DNA of 64,000 nucleotides, taken from positions 744,001-808,000 of the forward strand of contig NZ_QPKV01000003.1 in assembly GCF_003339865.1 (NCBI RefSeq). Reading direction: 5' to 3'. Below, piece after piece: positions 1-8,059 of this stretch. Every line of letters begins with the position of its first letter. Positions within the stretch are counted from its first letter, which is position 1. A model generated the notes under the pieces. The model did not search any database. It had not been told where the DNA came from and saw only the letters and a list, made by a program, of their open reading frames with translations. This DNA comes from Pedobacter chinensis. GTDB taxonomy: Bacteria; Bacteroidota; Bacteroidia; Sphingobacteriales; Sphingobacteriaceae. The translations under genes were made by a program, and so were the position numbers.

Positions 1-2
1 AA

Positions 3-92
3 GATCCTTATAAACGTTTCATCGAAAACAAACTGAGAGAGAATTTTGATTTTTCAGGAGCACCTATTCAAATTTATTTCAGACAAAAATAA
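3..92 (+). CDS. der: GTPase Der (EngA), C-terminal end only (partial)
   Basis: The frame enters from the left edge and stops at TAA 90-92, so only the last 29 residues are present. They include YKRFIENKLREN and GAPIQIYFRQK, which resemble the end of the C-terminal KH-like domain of the tandem GTPase Der, a ribosome (50S) assembly factor. The residues fit Bacteroidota Der, which typically ends near IENKLRENF...PI.I.FR.K. The gene's last ~14 codons and its downstream DNA have been copied repeatedly in the array that follows, and that shared segment helps show where the true gene ends. Identification rests on a short tail only. Confidence 0.75.
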   Translation, partial: DPYKRFIENKLRENFDFSGAPIQIYFRQK

Positions 93-1213
93 GAAAGGCA
101 GACTTCGGGAAGATATAAGGTCTAACATCAAAGTGTTTGATGAAAAAACAGGGCTTGCATTCCCGCATAGGGACATTTCTTCGTTAAACGATTGATCTTT
201 CAGGAGCACCTATTCAAATTTATTTCAGACAAAATAAGAAAGGCAGGCTTCGGGAAGATATAAGGCCTAACGTCAAAGTGTTTAATGTAAAAAAGCAGGG
301 TTTGCATTCCCGGATAGGGACATTTCTTCGTTAAACGATTGATCTTTCAGGAGCACCTATTCAAATTTATTTCAGACAAAAATAAGAAAGGCAGACTTCG
401 GGAAGATATAAGGCCTAACGTCAAAGTGTTTGATGAAAAAAAGCAGGGCTTGCATTCCCGAATAGAGACATTTCTTCGTTAAACGATTGATCTTTCGGGA
501 GCACCTATTCAAATTTATTTCAGACAAAAATAAGAAAGGCAGACTTCGGGAAGATATAAGGTCTAACGTCAAAGTGTTTGATGTAAAAAAACAGGGCTTG
601 CATATCCAGATAGGGACATTTCTTCGTTAAACGATTGATTTTTCAGGAGCACCTATTCAAATTTATTTCAGACAAAAATAAGAAAGGCAGACTTCGGGAA
701 GATATAAGGCCTAACGTCAAAGTGTTTGATGTAAAAAAGCAGGGTTTGCATTCCCGGATAGGGACATTTCTTCGTTAAACGATTGATCTTTCAGGAGCGC
801 CTATTCAAATTTATTTCAGACAAAAATAAGAAAGGCAGACGTTGGTAAGATATAAGGTCTAACGTCAAAGTGTTTGATGTAAAAAATAGGGCTTGCATAT
901 CCAGATAGGGACATTTCTTCGTTAAACGATTGATTTTTCAGGAGCACCTATTCAAATTTATTTCAGATAAAATAAGAAAGGCAGGCTTCGGGAAGATATA
1001 AGGCCTAACGTCAAAGTGTTTGATGTAAAAAAGCAGGGTTTGCATTCCCGGATAGGGACATTTCTTCGTTAAACGATTGATTTTTCAGGAGCACCTATTC
1101 AAATTTATTTCAGACAAAAATAAGAAAGGCAGACTTCGGGAAGATATAAGATCTAATGTCAAAGTGTTTAATGTAAAAAAATAGGGCTTGTATGTCCCGA
1201 TAGGGACATTTCG
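47..1213. repeat. Eight-copy tandem repeat (~147 bp) derived from the der 3' end
   Basis: The word GGAGCACCTATTCAAATT recurs with its CACC (CGCC in one copy) at 61, 207, 354, 502, 650, 798, 945 and 1092, a period of 146-148 bp. Each unit holds the last ~14 codons of der with its stop codon, then a shared ~100-bp tail ending in GGACATTTCTTCGTTAAACGA. Copies differ by scattered substitutions and single-base indels, so the array is not brand new. The last copy ends in a perfect hairpin, ATGTCCCGATAGGGACAT (1192-1209); the other copies have degraded versions (TCCCGGATAGGGA). Open frames on the minus strand of this array only restate the repeat and are not called as genes. Confidence 0.93.
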
Positions 1214-1400
1214 TCGGTAGCACAAATAATAAAATGTTTCGTTCCGTAGGAACGTATCGTGAAATGAAAATTAACATGTTCCAAATCCCTAACATGCTAC
1301 CGAAATCAAGCTGAAATTTATTTTTAATGTTGTCAGGAATACCATTCAAAATCATTAATATAGTGATAACCACCAAATGTTCCTACGGAAAATAAAAACA
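1210..1400. repeat. Palindrome-rich intergenic element
   Basis: Directly after the tandem array there is a nested inverted repeat: CGGTAGCA at 1215-1222 faces TGCTACCG at 1295-1302, and GTTCCGTAGGAAC at 1241-1253 is repeated inverted as GTTCCTACGGAA at 1379-1390. This looks like a folded, REP-like intergenic element. No gene is supported between 1214 and 1576. Confidence 0.6.
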
Positions 1401-1576
1401 TATTCATTTTTTTCTGCCCATGATATATCTCTGTGGGATATTTAGCTTAAAATCATTAACATGTGATCTGTCTGGAGCGAAAAAGAATAAAAACTGAAAA
1501 TCGCTCTAATCCAAATCGCAATTAAAATATCCACCAACATTTAATTGTTGAACTTGGGTTATTACCTTTACCTTCT

Positions 1577-2086
1577 ATGGAAATACAAGTCATCAATAGC
1601 CAGTCGTCAGACATCAACACCATTTTTGATTTCTATGATCTGGCCGTTGCGCATCAGAAAAAGGTATTCAATAAGCATTGGCAGGGTTTCAGCAGGGAGC
1701 TTGTGGAGACTGAAATTGCTGAAAATCGGCAATATAAAATTCTGGTTAATGGAAAAGTAGCCTGTGTTTTTGCCGTTACCTTTTCCGATAAACTCATTTG
1801 GGGAGATCGGGATCAGGATGCTGTTTATATCCACCGGATTGTAACTCATCCCGATTTCAGAGGATTTTCTTTTGTGAAAGAAATCATAAAATGGGCAAAA
1901 GAATATGCCACTCAAAATGGAATCAAATACATCCGTATGGACACCTGGGCAGATAATGAAAAGCTTTTATCATATTATACCAGCTGTGGTTTCGAATATG
2001 TTGGTGTTGTTACAATGGAGGAATCGGAAGGTTTACCCAAACATTATGAAGGAATCAGTTTGAGTCTTTTTGAGATTGTAGTTTAA
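1577..2086 (+). CDS. GNAT family N-acetyltransferase
   Basis: This 169-residue protein has the GNAT layout. An N-terminal strand-helix region (MEIQVINSQSSDINTIFDFY) is followed by the acetyl-CoA-binding motif A region around residues 92-108 (VYIHRIVTHPDFRGFSF), and by motif B near the C-terminus (DNEKLLSYYTSCGFEYVG, about 134-151), which is typical of the family's last helix and strand. The P-loop is degenerate, RGFSFVKEI where Q/R-x-x-G-x-G/A is usual. It would transfer an acetyl group from acetyl-CoA to an amine; the substrate cannot be told. The start at 1577 gives the full fold; an overlapping frame from 1545 is rejected. It stands alone between the palindromic element and a convergent gene. 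Confidence 0.85.
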   Translation: MEIQVINSQSSDINTIFDFYDLAVAHQKKVFNKHWQGFSRELVETEIAENRQYKILVNGKVACVFAVTFSDKLIWGDRDQDAVYIHRIVTHPDFRGFSFVKEIIKWAKEYATQNGIKYIRMDTWADNEKLLSYYTSCGFEYVGVVTMEESEGLPKHYEGISLSLFEIVV

Positions 2087-2148
2087 GTTAAAGATCATAA
2101 AGTTCGTTCTAATTTGCAGGTGTTATTACGTGGGTGATAGAGGTTAAA

Positions 2149-2872
2149 TCATTCGGATTTCTTTAATAGTTTCAAAGTATGATCCAAAGCATCTCTATTC
2201 GCCCAGGCTTGATGCCCTGTAATGACATAACATAATGGGTTTGAGGAAATTTTTCCTTCAACTTACTGATCGCATTTGGCCACTCCAAAACATTTGCTTC
2301 TCCGGTGAAGCCTAAGTCTTTCGCTTCCGTGCTCTTGACTAAACAGCCTCCAAACAAAACCTTATCCCTGGTAAACCAAATCGCAATATTATCTTTAGTA
2401 TGACCCTGACCAGCGTAGTAAGTCTTTATTTGGTATTGTCCAACATTAAAAGTGGTATCATTGGCAAATATGAATTCGGCTCTGGGTTCATTGTTTTCCT
2501 TCAGAATCTCATCCGTTAATTTACTGGTATATGTTTTTATTCCTTTGCTCCTGAAAAATGCAATTCCACCAGCACGATCTGCATGTGAATGAGTAGCAAT
2601 GGCTAACACCACCTTTTGATGATGCTTTGCCTGAATGGAATCTAAGAATGGTTGAAACTGCGTTGGGTCCCAGGGTGCATCAATAACAACCACCCCTTTA
2701 CTGGTTACTAAATACATCGCATTTGCATCAGTTAATGTTCCCTTATAGTCATTGTAAGAAGTATAAACATAAAGATTGCCCGTTAAATGTTTAATTTTCA
2801 ACTTCGGATTTTGTGCAGAAGCAAACTGATAGAATGAGAGGAAGATCAAAAAAATAGATAACGTATATACAT
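2149..2872 (-). pseudogene. Subclass B1 metallo-beta-lactamase-type hydrolase, frame disrupted at both ends
   Basis: The longest open frame runs 2849 to 2172 from a TTG codon (225 residues). It shows B1 MBL zinc motifs THSHADRAGG (H87, H89, D91), GQGH (H150) and GGC (C169). The last zinc ligand is missing in that frame. At 2226-2235 the plus strand has CATAA twice in tandem; removing one copy restores the expected ending Y-V-I-T-G-H-Q-A-W... with the sixth ligand (H) and a stop at 2149. At the 5' end a run of seven T (2848-2854) puts the only ATG (2870-2872) out of frame; with eight T the protein would start with a good signal peptide, YLFFLIFLSFYQFASAQ. I infer a decaying or phase-variable secreted B1 MBL. 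Known members hydrolyse beta-lactams, but substrate is not shown here. Confidence 0.8.
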
Positions 2873-2934
2873 ATAGTAGCTTTGTAGAGTAATGACCGGC
2901 TTTTATGATATTAAACGAACATCATCAATCTTAA

Positions 2935-3441
2935 TTATTTTAATTGAATTTTCCAGCTCAGCATATCATCAACTTCACCGACATGCAAAAAATTGTTTTT
3001 TTCTAAAATGGAGTAAGATGCTACGTTATCTTTCTCAGTAGCCGCAAAAATTGATTTTACCTTTGGTTGTGCTCTTGCCCATTCAATTATTCTACCTATT
3101 GCCTCGGTCATAAAACCCTTGCCACGAAATTCTTCATAAGTTCCATAACCAATTTCAATTTCTCCTTCGGGATCGGGTTCGCCAACAAAGCAAATATCGC
3201 CAACCATTTTATGATCTGGCTTGGAAATAATCGTCCACAAGGTGTGGTACCGATAGTCCTTATCCTGATCAGAAACATTGGGTAAAATAGTTTGTTCCAA
3301 TGCATCATGAAGAGACTTCGAAATGTTTTTTTTGGTTGGAAAAAGGCCTAATTCACTTTCAAGAGAGTGATCATCTTTGATGTATTTTAACAATTGATCG
3401 TGTGTAAGTGGCTTTAAGATAAGTCGATCGGTTTCTATCAT
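2935..3441 (-). CDS. GNAT acetyltransferase, RimJ/RimL-like (Acetyltransf_3)
   Basis: This 168-residue protein begins IETDRLILKPL, the standard opening of RimJ/RimL-type GNATs. It has motif A EIGYGTYEEFRGKGFMTEA (about 113-131), with the acetyl-CoA pyrophosphate loop R-G-K-G-F, and motif B VASYSILEKNNF. Family members acetylate ribosomal protein N-termini, antibiotics or metabolites; no specific substrate can be inferred. It is read in the same direction as the damaged MBL, ~60 bp upstream of it. The start at 3441 is favoured because it gives the canonical N-terminus. Confidence 0.9.
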   Translation of the reverse strand: MIETDRLILKPLTHDQLLKYIKDDHSLESELGLFPTKKNISKSLHDALEQTILPNVSDQDKDYRYHTLWTIISKPDHKMVGDICFVGEPDPEGEIEIGYGTYEEFRGKGFMTEAIGRIIEWARAQPKVKSIFAATEKDNVASYSILEKNNFLHVGEVDDMLSWKIQLK

Positions 3442-3596
3442 GCTTCAGCTTTGAGATTAGGCGAATATACATTTTGATGATTAAAATAAAAGGAATTTTA
3501 AATCAAGTTTTTGTTGCATATACCTGAGGAGAAAATAGGGGTAAACTTTCTTAAAGTTACCTGTTCCAGGCTATGCAATCAGCAGTGTTTGAAGTA

Positions 3597-5204
3597 CTAT
3601 TGCAGATTAATCAATGCTTGTTTTATGGCATTGTCAGTTTGGTTTGCAGATCGGTAATAACCGACATCTCCAAGATAATAACGGCAAAGTAACGCCTTTA
3701 AATCGTTTAGTATTATCGTTTTCGAATTATAAAGTTGAAAACGATCGATTTGGACATTCTTACGCTGTATATAGCCTATAAAGTCCTTGAAATCGTTGTC
3801 GCCTAAGGTAAAAGTATTAATGTTTTGCTCTACAAAACCTGCATTATATTTGTTGGTAAGTACATTGAAAACATAATCTGACAGGATCTTTTTGCTTACC
3901 AGAGTCGCATAAAACTTGTTATATCCTACTGTATCCAATTTAACGAAAACATCAGGTTGAATTCCACCACTAGGTTTGATTTTTCTGTTAGGGAGAATAT
4001 TTACACCTTCGGCTTTTTCAATCGAATCCTGAAAGGAAGTACGGTCGCCAGTCAGTTCACCATCCATCATTCGGTCGTCTAATTCGTGCTTGTAAGCATC
4101 GTAACCTTTTTTATAAGATTTTTGTATACTTCGGCCAGATGGAGTATAATACCTGGCTATGGTAAGGTTTAGCGCCGAACCGTCACCAAAGGCAAATTGT
4201 TCCTGAACTAAACCTTTTCCAAATGAACGACGACCTACAATGATCCCCCTTCCCAGATCCTGAATTGCTCCGGCAACAATCTCACTTGCAGAGGCCGTGT
4301 TTTCATTTATTAAAATGGCGAGTTTCCCATTTTGAAAAGAACCTGTACCTGTAGAAAAATAGTCGGTGCGTGGCTCATGTTTGCCCTGTGTATATACAAT
4401 CAATTTGTTTTCTGGCAAAAACTGATCTGCTAAACCTGTGGCTGCAGAAAAATACCCACCTCCGTTATCACGAAGATCGAGAATCAGCTTTTTCATTCCT
4501 TTTGCCTTTAAACTGTTGGCAGCAACGGAGAAATCATTATCAGTATGCGCACCAAATTTGCTGATTCTCACATAACCTGTTTCTGCATTAATCATATAAG
4601 CTGCGTCAATGCTACTGATATTAACTTTACCGCGGGTAACCATTATTCTGCTTTGAACCTGGGTGCCGCTATGTAATAAAAGAACACTTACACCACTTCC
4701 TGCTTTTCCTCTAAAACGACCTGTAAGTTGCTCTTTTGGCAGGTTTCGTCCACTTACAACAGCAGAATCAATACTTAAAATTTTATCGCCAAGTTTTATT
4801 CCGGCTTGATAAGCAGGTCCATCTTTAACTACACCGGTTACCATCATGGTATCATTAAGCATGTAATATTCTATGCCAACCCCTTCAAAGTTTCCCTCTA
4901 AGTTATCACTCATGTCTTGTGCATCTGTTGGGGGCAGGTATACACTATGTGGGTCAAGTTGATGTAAAACGCTATCTATCGGAAGGTTTTGAAGCGAGTC
5001 GGTATTGATGTCATCAACATAGTTTTTATTGATGATGTGCAGGATTTCTTCTAATTTCCCATCGCTATTGCTGGCTAATTGCGGGCTTCTTTTTACCCCA
5101 TAACCTTGATCTTTGATGAATTTTATACCCAAAATCATACCCACTATTAAAATCACAGAATAGCTTATTGCAATCAGTATATTATTTCGGGTATTTTTTT
5201 TCAT
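3597..5204 (-). CDS. C-terminal processing peptidase, S41 family (Ctp)
   Basis: The 535-residue protein has one N-terminal membrane anchor (about 10-28), a PDZ domain (about 105-190, with LGDKILSID) and an S41 serine protease domain. The catalytic dyad is visible: S305 in NENTASASEI and K330 in SFGKGLVQ, spaced 25 residues as in E. coli Prc (S430/K455), with Q334 in place. Such proteases clip or degrade periplasmic proteins from the C-terminus, and this one is probably tethered to the inner membrane facing the periplasm. It is monocistronic; a -7 element lies 11 bases upstream of the ATG. The C-terminal ~140 residues past the protease core are typical of Bacteroidota homologues. Confidence 0.95.
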   Translation of the reverse strand: MKKNTRNNILIAISYSVILIVGMILGIKFIKDQGYGVKRSPQLASNSDGKLEEILHIINKNYVDDINTDSLQNLPIDSVLHQLDPHSVYLPPTDAQDMSDNLEGNFEGVGIEYYMLNDTMMVTGVVKDGPAYQAGIKLGDKILSIDSAVVSGRNLPKEQLTGRFRGKAGSGVSVLLLHSGTQVQSRIMVTRGKVNISSIDAAYMINAETGYVRISKFGAHTDNDFSVAANSLKAKGMKKLILDLRDNGGGYFSAATGLADQFLPENKLIVYTQGKHEPRTDYFSTGTGSFQNGKLAILINENTASASEIVAGAIQDLGRGIIVGRRSFGKGLVQEQFAFGDGSALNLTIARYYTPSGRSIQKSYKKGYDAYKHELDDRMMDGELTGDRTSFQDSIEKAEGVNILPNRKIKPSGGIQPDVFVKLDTVGYNKFYATLVSKKILSDYVFNVLTNKYNAGFVEQNINTFTLGDNDFKDFIGYIQRKNVQIDRFQLYNSKTIILNDLKALLCRYYLGDVGYYRSANQTDNAIKQALINLQ

Positions 5205-5215
5205 CAGCGTTGCTG

Positions 5216-5223
5216 CAAATTTA
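5216..5223 (-). promoter_or_regulatory. Bacteroidota -7 element of the ctp gene
   Basis: On the minus strand the sequence reads TAAATTTG, a match to the TAnnTTTG -7 consensus. It ends 11 bases before the ATG at 5204, so the predicted 5' leader is only about 5-7 nt. Confidence 0.6.
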
Positions 5224-5394
5224 TGAAAATTAGCGGGTTGATATATTTTTTAACTGCATTTTAGTGTCTTTTGTTTCTAATATTTAACATAAATTAACAT
5301 GGACAATTTGCCGGCAGAATCTTAGCCGAGATATTTTTGGAATTTTAGCACGCTTTTTAGAAAGAATTTACCGAATTTTATCAAAATTAAATTT

Positions 5395-6210
5395 ATGAAT
5401 AGAATTACCGAGCAGGAATCTAACTATAATCATATCGATCAAATGTCGGTAATGGAGGTTTTGCAGGGCATTAATAACGAAGATAAAACCGTTGCCTATG
5501 CAGTGGAGAAATCTTTGCCTCAAATAGAAAAACTAACTTCAGCAGTTGCTGAAAGAATGAAAAAAGGTGGTCGTTTGTTTTATATTGGTGCAGGAACGAG
5601 TGGTCGTTTAGGGGTGGTTGATGCATCTGAATGTCCGCCGACTTATGGCGTGCCTTTCGATTGGGTTGTGGGGATTATTGCTGGCGGCGATACTGCCATT
5701 AGAAAAGCAGTAGAATTTGCTGAAGACGATGCCGAACAAGCCTGGAAAGATCTTCAGGAGTATAATATCAATGAAAAAGATTGTCTTGTTGGCTTAGCCG
5801 CATCAGGAACTACGCCTTATGTAATTGGCGGACTGAATACTGCCCGCAAACATGGTGTATTAACAGGCTGTATTGTTTGTAACACCGGCGGCCCGATAGC
5901 TGCTGAATCTGATTTTCCTGTTGAGGTAGTGGTAGGCCCGGAGTTTATTACCGGATCTACACGTATGAAATCAGGCACTGCTCAAAAACTGGTTTTAAAT
6001 ATGCTGAGCACTACTGTAATGGTTCAGTTAGGTCGTGTGGTTGGCAATAAAATGGTTGATATGCAGTTAACCAATAATAAACTAGTTGATCGCGGTACGC
6101 AAATGGTGGCTGATGAATTGAACATTAATTATGATGAGGCAGCAGATTTGTTATCTCAGTATGGAAGTGTTCGAAAAGCGGTGGAAGCTGGTCAAAAGCA
6201 GCACCATTAA
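5395..6210 (+). CDS. murQ: N-acetylmuramic acid 6-phosphate etherase
   Basis: MurQ cleaves the D-lactyl ether of MurNAc-6-phosphate to give GlcNAc-6-phosphate and lactate, a cytoplasmic step of peptidoglycan recycling. The 271-residue protein is a SIS-domain protein with the signature IGAGTSGRLGVVDASECPPT (about 64-83). E79 and E110 have the same 31-residue spacing as E. coli E83 and E114, the reported acid/base pair. ITGSTRMKSGTAQKLVLNM near residue 185-203 is the SIS phosphosugar site. Length is slightly below the usual ~298, with a shorter C-terminal tail. It is followed 53 bp later by a small acidic protein gene on the same strand. Confidence 0.97.
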   Translation: MNRITEQESNYNHIDQMSVMEVLQGINNEDKTVAYAVEKSLPQIEKLTSAVAERMKKGGRLFYIGAGTSGRLGVVDASECPPTYGVPFDWVVGIIAGGDTAIRKAVEFAEDDAEQAWKDLQEYNINEKDCLVGLAASGTTPYVIGGLNTARKHGVLTGCIVCNTGGPIAAESDFPVEVVVGPEFITGSTRMKSGTAQKLVLNMLSTTVMVQLGRVVGNKMVDMQLTNNKLVDRGTQMVADELNINYDEAADLLSQYGSVRKAVEAGQKQHH

Positions 6211-6263
6211 CCTGGTGAATCATTATTTTGTGTAAACTATTTTCGTAACAAATTACAATACCC

Positions 6264-6830
6264 ATGCACGAAATCGAGCCTTATTACCAGTGGAGAGATG
6301 ATTATATTTCGGCAGAAGATGAGCGTTCGCCATTTTACAATACCGAATATTCAGAGCTTTATTTCGATAAGCAGATCTACAATTTTTTGTTACACCCGCA
6401 GTGGGATGAATTTGGATCGAACACACTTTACATGAAAGTGCTTTATGCTGATTACGATCGGAGTTATGCTATTATCGAATTTATTGGCGAATGGAATGAT
6501 GCGATCAATAATGATATCATGCTTTTGAAGCGGGATATTTTAGAGATAATGATGGATGAAGGCATTAACAAATTCATCCTTATTGGTGAAAACATTTTAA
6601 ATTTCCACTCTTCTGATGACAGCTATTATGAAGAATGGTTTCAGGAAGTGGAAGATGGTTGGATTGTTGGTGTGAATTTTCAAGAGCACGTTATTGCTGA
6701 GTTTAGAGATAACAATATCGATTATTATATCAACTTTGGTGGAGCATTCGATAATATGCCATGGCGAACCCTTAAACCTTTACAGTTCTTTAAGAAAGTT
6801 GAAGAACTACTGACAAAAAGATTAAATTAA
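6264..6830 (+). CDS. Conserved hypothetical acidic protein
   Basis: I do not recognise a named domain in this 188-residue protein. It is very acidic and aromatic (EIEPYYQWRDDYISAEDE at the start, SSDDSYYEEWFQEVEDGW in the middle), with no signal peptide or membrane helix, so it should be cytosolic. The alternating hydrophobic strands (YAIIEFIG, KFILIGENI, WIVGVNF) and the closing basic helix suggest a compact alpha/beta fold. It lies 53 bp behind murQ and 36 bp before a Bax-inhibitor gene, so co-transcription with murQ is plausible. Function unknown. Confidence 0.8.
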   Translation: MHEIEPYYQWRDDYISAEDERSPFYNTEYSELYFDKQIYNFLLHPQWDEFGSNTLYMKVLYADYDRSYAIIEFIGEWNDAINNDIMLLKRDILEIMMDEGINKFILIGENILNFHSSDDSYYEEWFQEVEDGWIVGVNFQEHVIAEFRDNNIDYYINFGGAFDNMPWRTLKPLQFFKKVEELLTKRLN

Positions 6831-6866
6831 ATTATTATTTTTAAAATCATTTAACACACAATAAAA

Positions 6867-7622
6867 ATGGAACAACAAAATTATCAATACCATACAGATA
6901 GTGTTTTCGTTCAGGAAAAATCTGTTTCTAAAAAATTCTTTGCAAATGTTTTCTTATGGATGTTTGTGGCACTGAGTTTATCAACTGTAGCAGCCTATCT
7001 ATTTGGAGTTAATGAGGGTTTAATGACTTATTTAAGAGTGCTAAATCCGGAAACTGGGATTTATAAACCAACAATTTTTGGATTTGTGACTATGTTTGCC
7101 CCGCTTGGATTAGTGTTGTTAATGGGTTTTGGATTAAGTAGATTATCCTTGCCTGCATTAGTAGGAGTATTTGTGCTTTACTCAGTTTTAACGGGGATGA
7201 GCTTGAGCTTTATTCTGCTGGCTTACACGTCAGGTTCGGTGGTGAGTTGTTTTGCAGGTGCAGCAGGTATATTCGGTATTATGGCTTTTATGGGTTATAC
7301 AACTAATATTGATTTGAGCAAGTTTGGCCCAATCTTAATGGTTGGTGTGATTGGTTTAGTAATTGCAATGGTAATCAATATGTTCGTTCAAAGTGAGCAG
7401 TTTAGTTTATTTATGGCATTTATCGGTATCGCAATTTTTACTGCATTGACCGCTTACGATGTACAAAAAATAAAAAGAATTGGCGAAGGAATTGAAGCGA
7501 GTGGTGAACAAGTTCTTCAGGTAGAATCAAAAAAAATGGCAATTGTTGCTGCTTTATCTTTATATCTTGATTTCTTAAACATTTTCCTTTTCTTACTGCG
7601 CATCTTCGGAAGCAGAAAATAA
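6867..7622 (+). CDS. Bax inhibitor-1 / YccA family membrane protein
   Basis: The 251-residue protein has about seven transmembrane segments between residues 24 and 250. The family hallmark is in the sixth segment region: FIGIAIFTALTAYDVQKIKRI, which carries the conserved Asp that closes the pore in the structurally known homologue BsYetJ. Bacterial BI-1 proteins act as pH-sensitive calcium leak channels (BsYetJ) or modulators of FtsH (YccA). The cytosolic N-terminus (QYHTDSVFVQEKSVSKKF) is typical of Bacteroidota members. It is followed by a rho-independent-type hairpin. Confidence 0.93.
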   Translation: MEQQNYQYHTDSVFVQEKSVSKKFFANVFLWMFVALSLSTVAAYLFGVNEGLMTYLRVLNPETGIYKPTIFGFVTMFAPLGLVLLMGFGLSRLSLPALVGVFVLYSVLTGMSLSFILLAYTSGSVVSCFAGAAGIFGIMAFMGYTTNIDLSKFGPILMVGVIGLVIAMVINMFVQSEQFSLFMAFIGIAIFTALTAYDVQKIKRIGEGIEASGEQVLQVESKKMAIVAALSLYLDFLNIFLFLLRIFGSRK

Positions 7623-7687
7623 TTCCAGGAAAAAAATCTAACCAATCAGATTTACAATTTAAAACACAAAAACAAAACAATATTCTT

Positions 7688-7713
7688 AAGGCCGTGCAGT
7701 TTTGCATGGCCTT
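7688..7713 (+). terminator. Hairpin terminator after the BI-1 gene
   Basis: AAGGCCGTGCA (7688-7698) pairs with TGCATGGCCTT (7703-7713) around a GTTT loop, followed by a T-rich stretch. It lies 66 bp past the stop and before the riboswitch, so it separates the two transcription units. Confidence 0.6.
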
Positions 7714-7780
7714 TGTAATTTTATTTGGTTGCGATGCGATAATTTTTGGAATTGATGTTGCTTTGTTGCATTTTTGTATG

Positions 7781-7879
7781 CTTATTAAGAAAGACGGAGG
7801 GATTAGACCCAACGAAGTCTTAGCAACCTGTGCCAACAAGGTGCTAAATTCTATTCTGCAAATAGCAGGAACAGATAAG
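7781..7879 (+). promoter_or_regulatory. SAM-I (S-box) riboswitch upstream of metH
   Basis: The stretch has the S-box consensus parts in order: P1 strand CTTAT (7781-7785), GGAGGGATTAGACCC, AACGAAGTC, TTAGCAACC, the conserved GTGCTAAATTCT, and the closing P1 strand ATAAG (7875-7879). S-adenosylmethionine binding by this class turns off downstream methionine genes. The next gene is metH, 180 bp downstream, which fits. A small open frame across this region (7694-7912) is a by-product of the RNA. The expression platform is not obvious: no strong terminator directly follows, and a heptad repeat lies in the way. Confidence 0.93.
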
Positions 7880-7924
7880 TTTAAGGAGTACTATAACGTG
7901 CCAACTTTTTAAATAAGCCTTTTG

Positions 7925-8045
7925 AGTATCAAGAATAAAGTATTAAGTATCAAGATTTACTGTTTTAATACTTTGCTCCATTTTTAATAGCATTTATCAA
8001 AATCGTCAGGAAAATCTTGATACTTGATACTCGCTGCTTGATACT
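7925..8045. repeat. Heptad inverted array (AGTATCA type) between the SAM riboswitch and metH
   Basis: The left arm holds five 7-mers in exact register from 7925: AGTATCA, AGAATAA, AGTATTA, AGTATCA, AGATTTA. The right arm holds TGATACT, TGATACT, CGCTGCT, TGATACT (8018-8045). The arms are complementary, so the leader of metH mRNA can form a long stem. The same words recur between atpA and atpG. Confidence 0.85.
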
Positions 8046-8059
8046 AATTACCAACAACA

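Noticed and set aside
47..1213. CRISPR array
   Set aside because: Units are 147 bp with no short constant repeat alternating with unique spacers, and they contain der coding sequence.
372..1376. Minus-strand open frames in the tandem array (372-572 and 1110-1376) sharing the tail RPYIFPKSAFLIFV-like
   Set aside because: They are the reverse reading of the der-derived repeat unit, without start signals or family match; their similarity to each other comes from the repeat.
7694..7912. Plus-strand 72-codon open frame
   Set aside because: It covers the SAM-I riboswitch; the RNA consensus explains the conservation.
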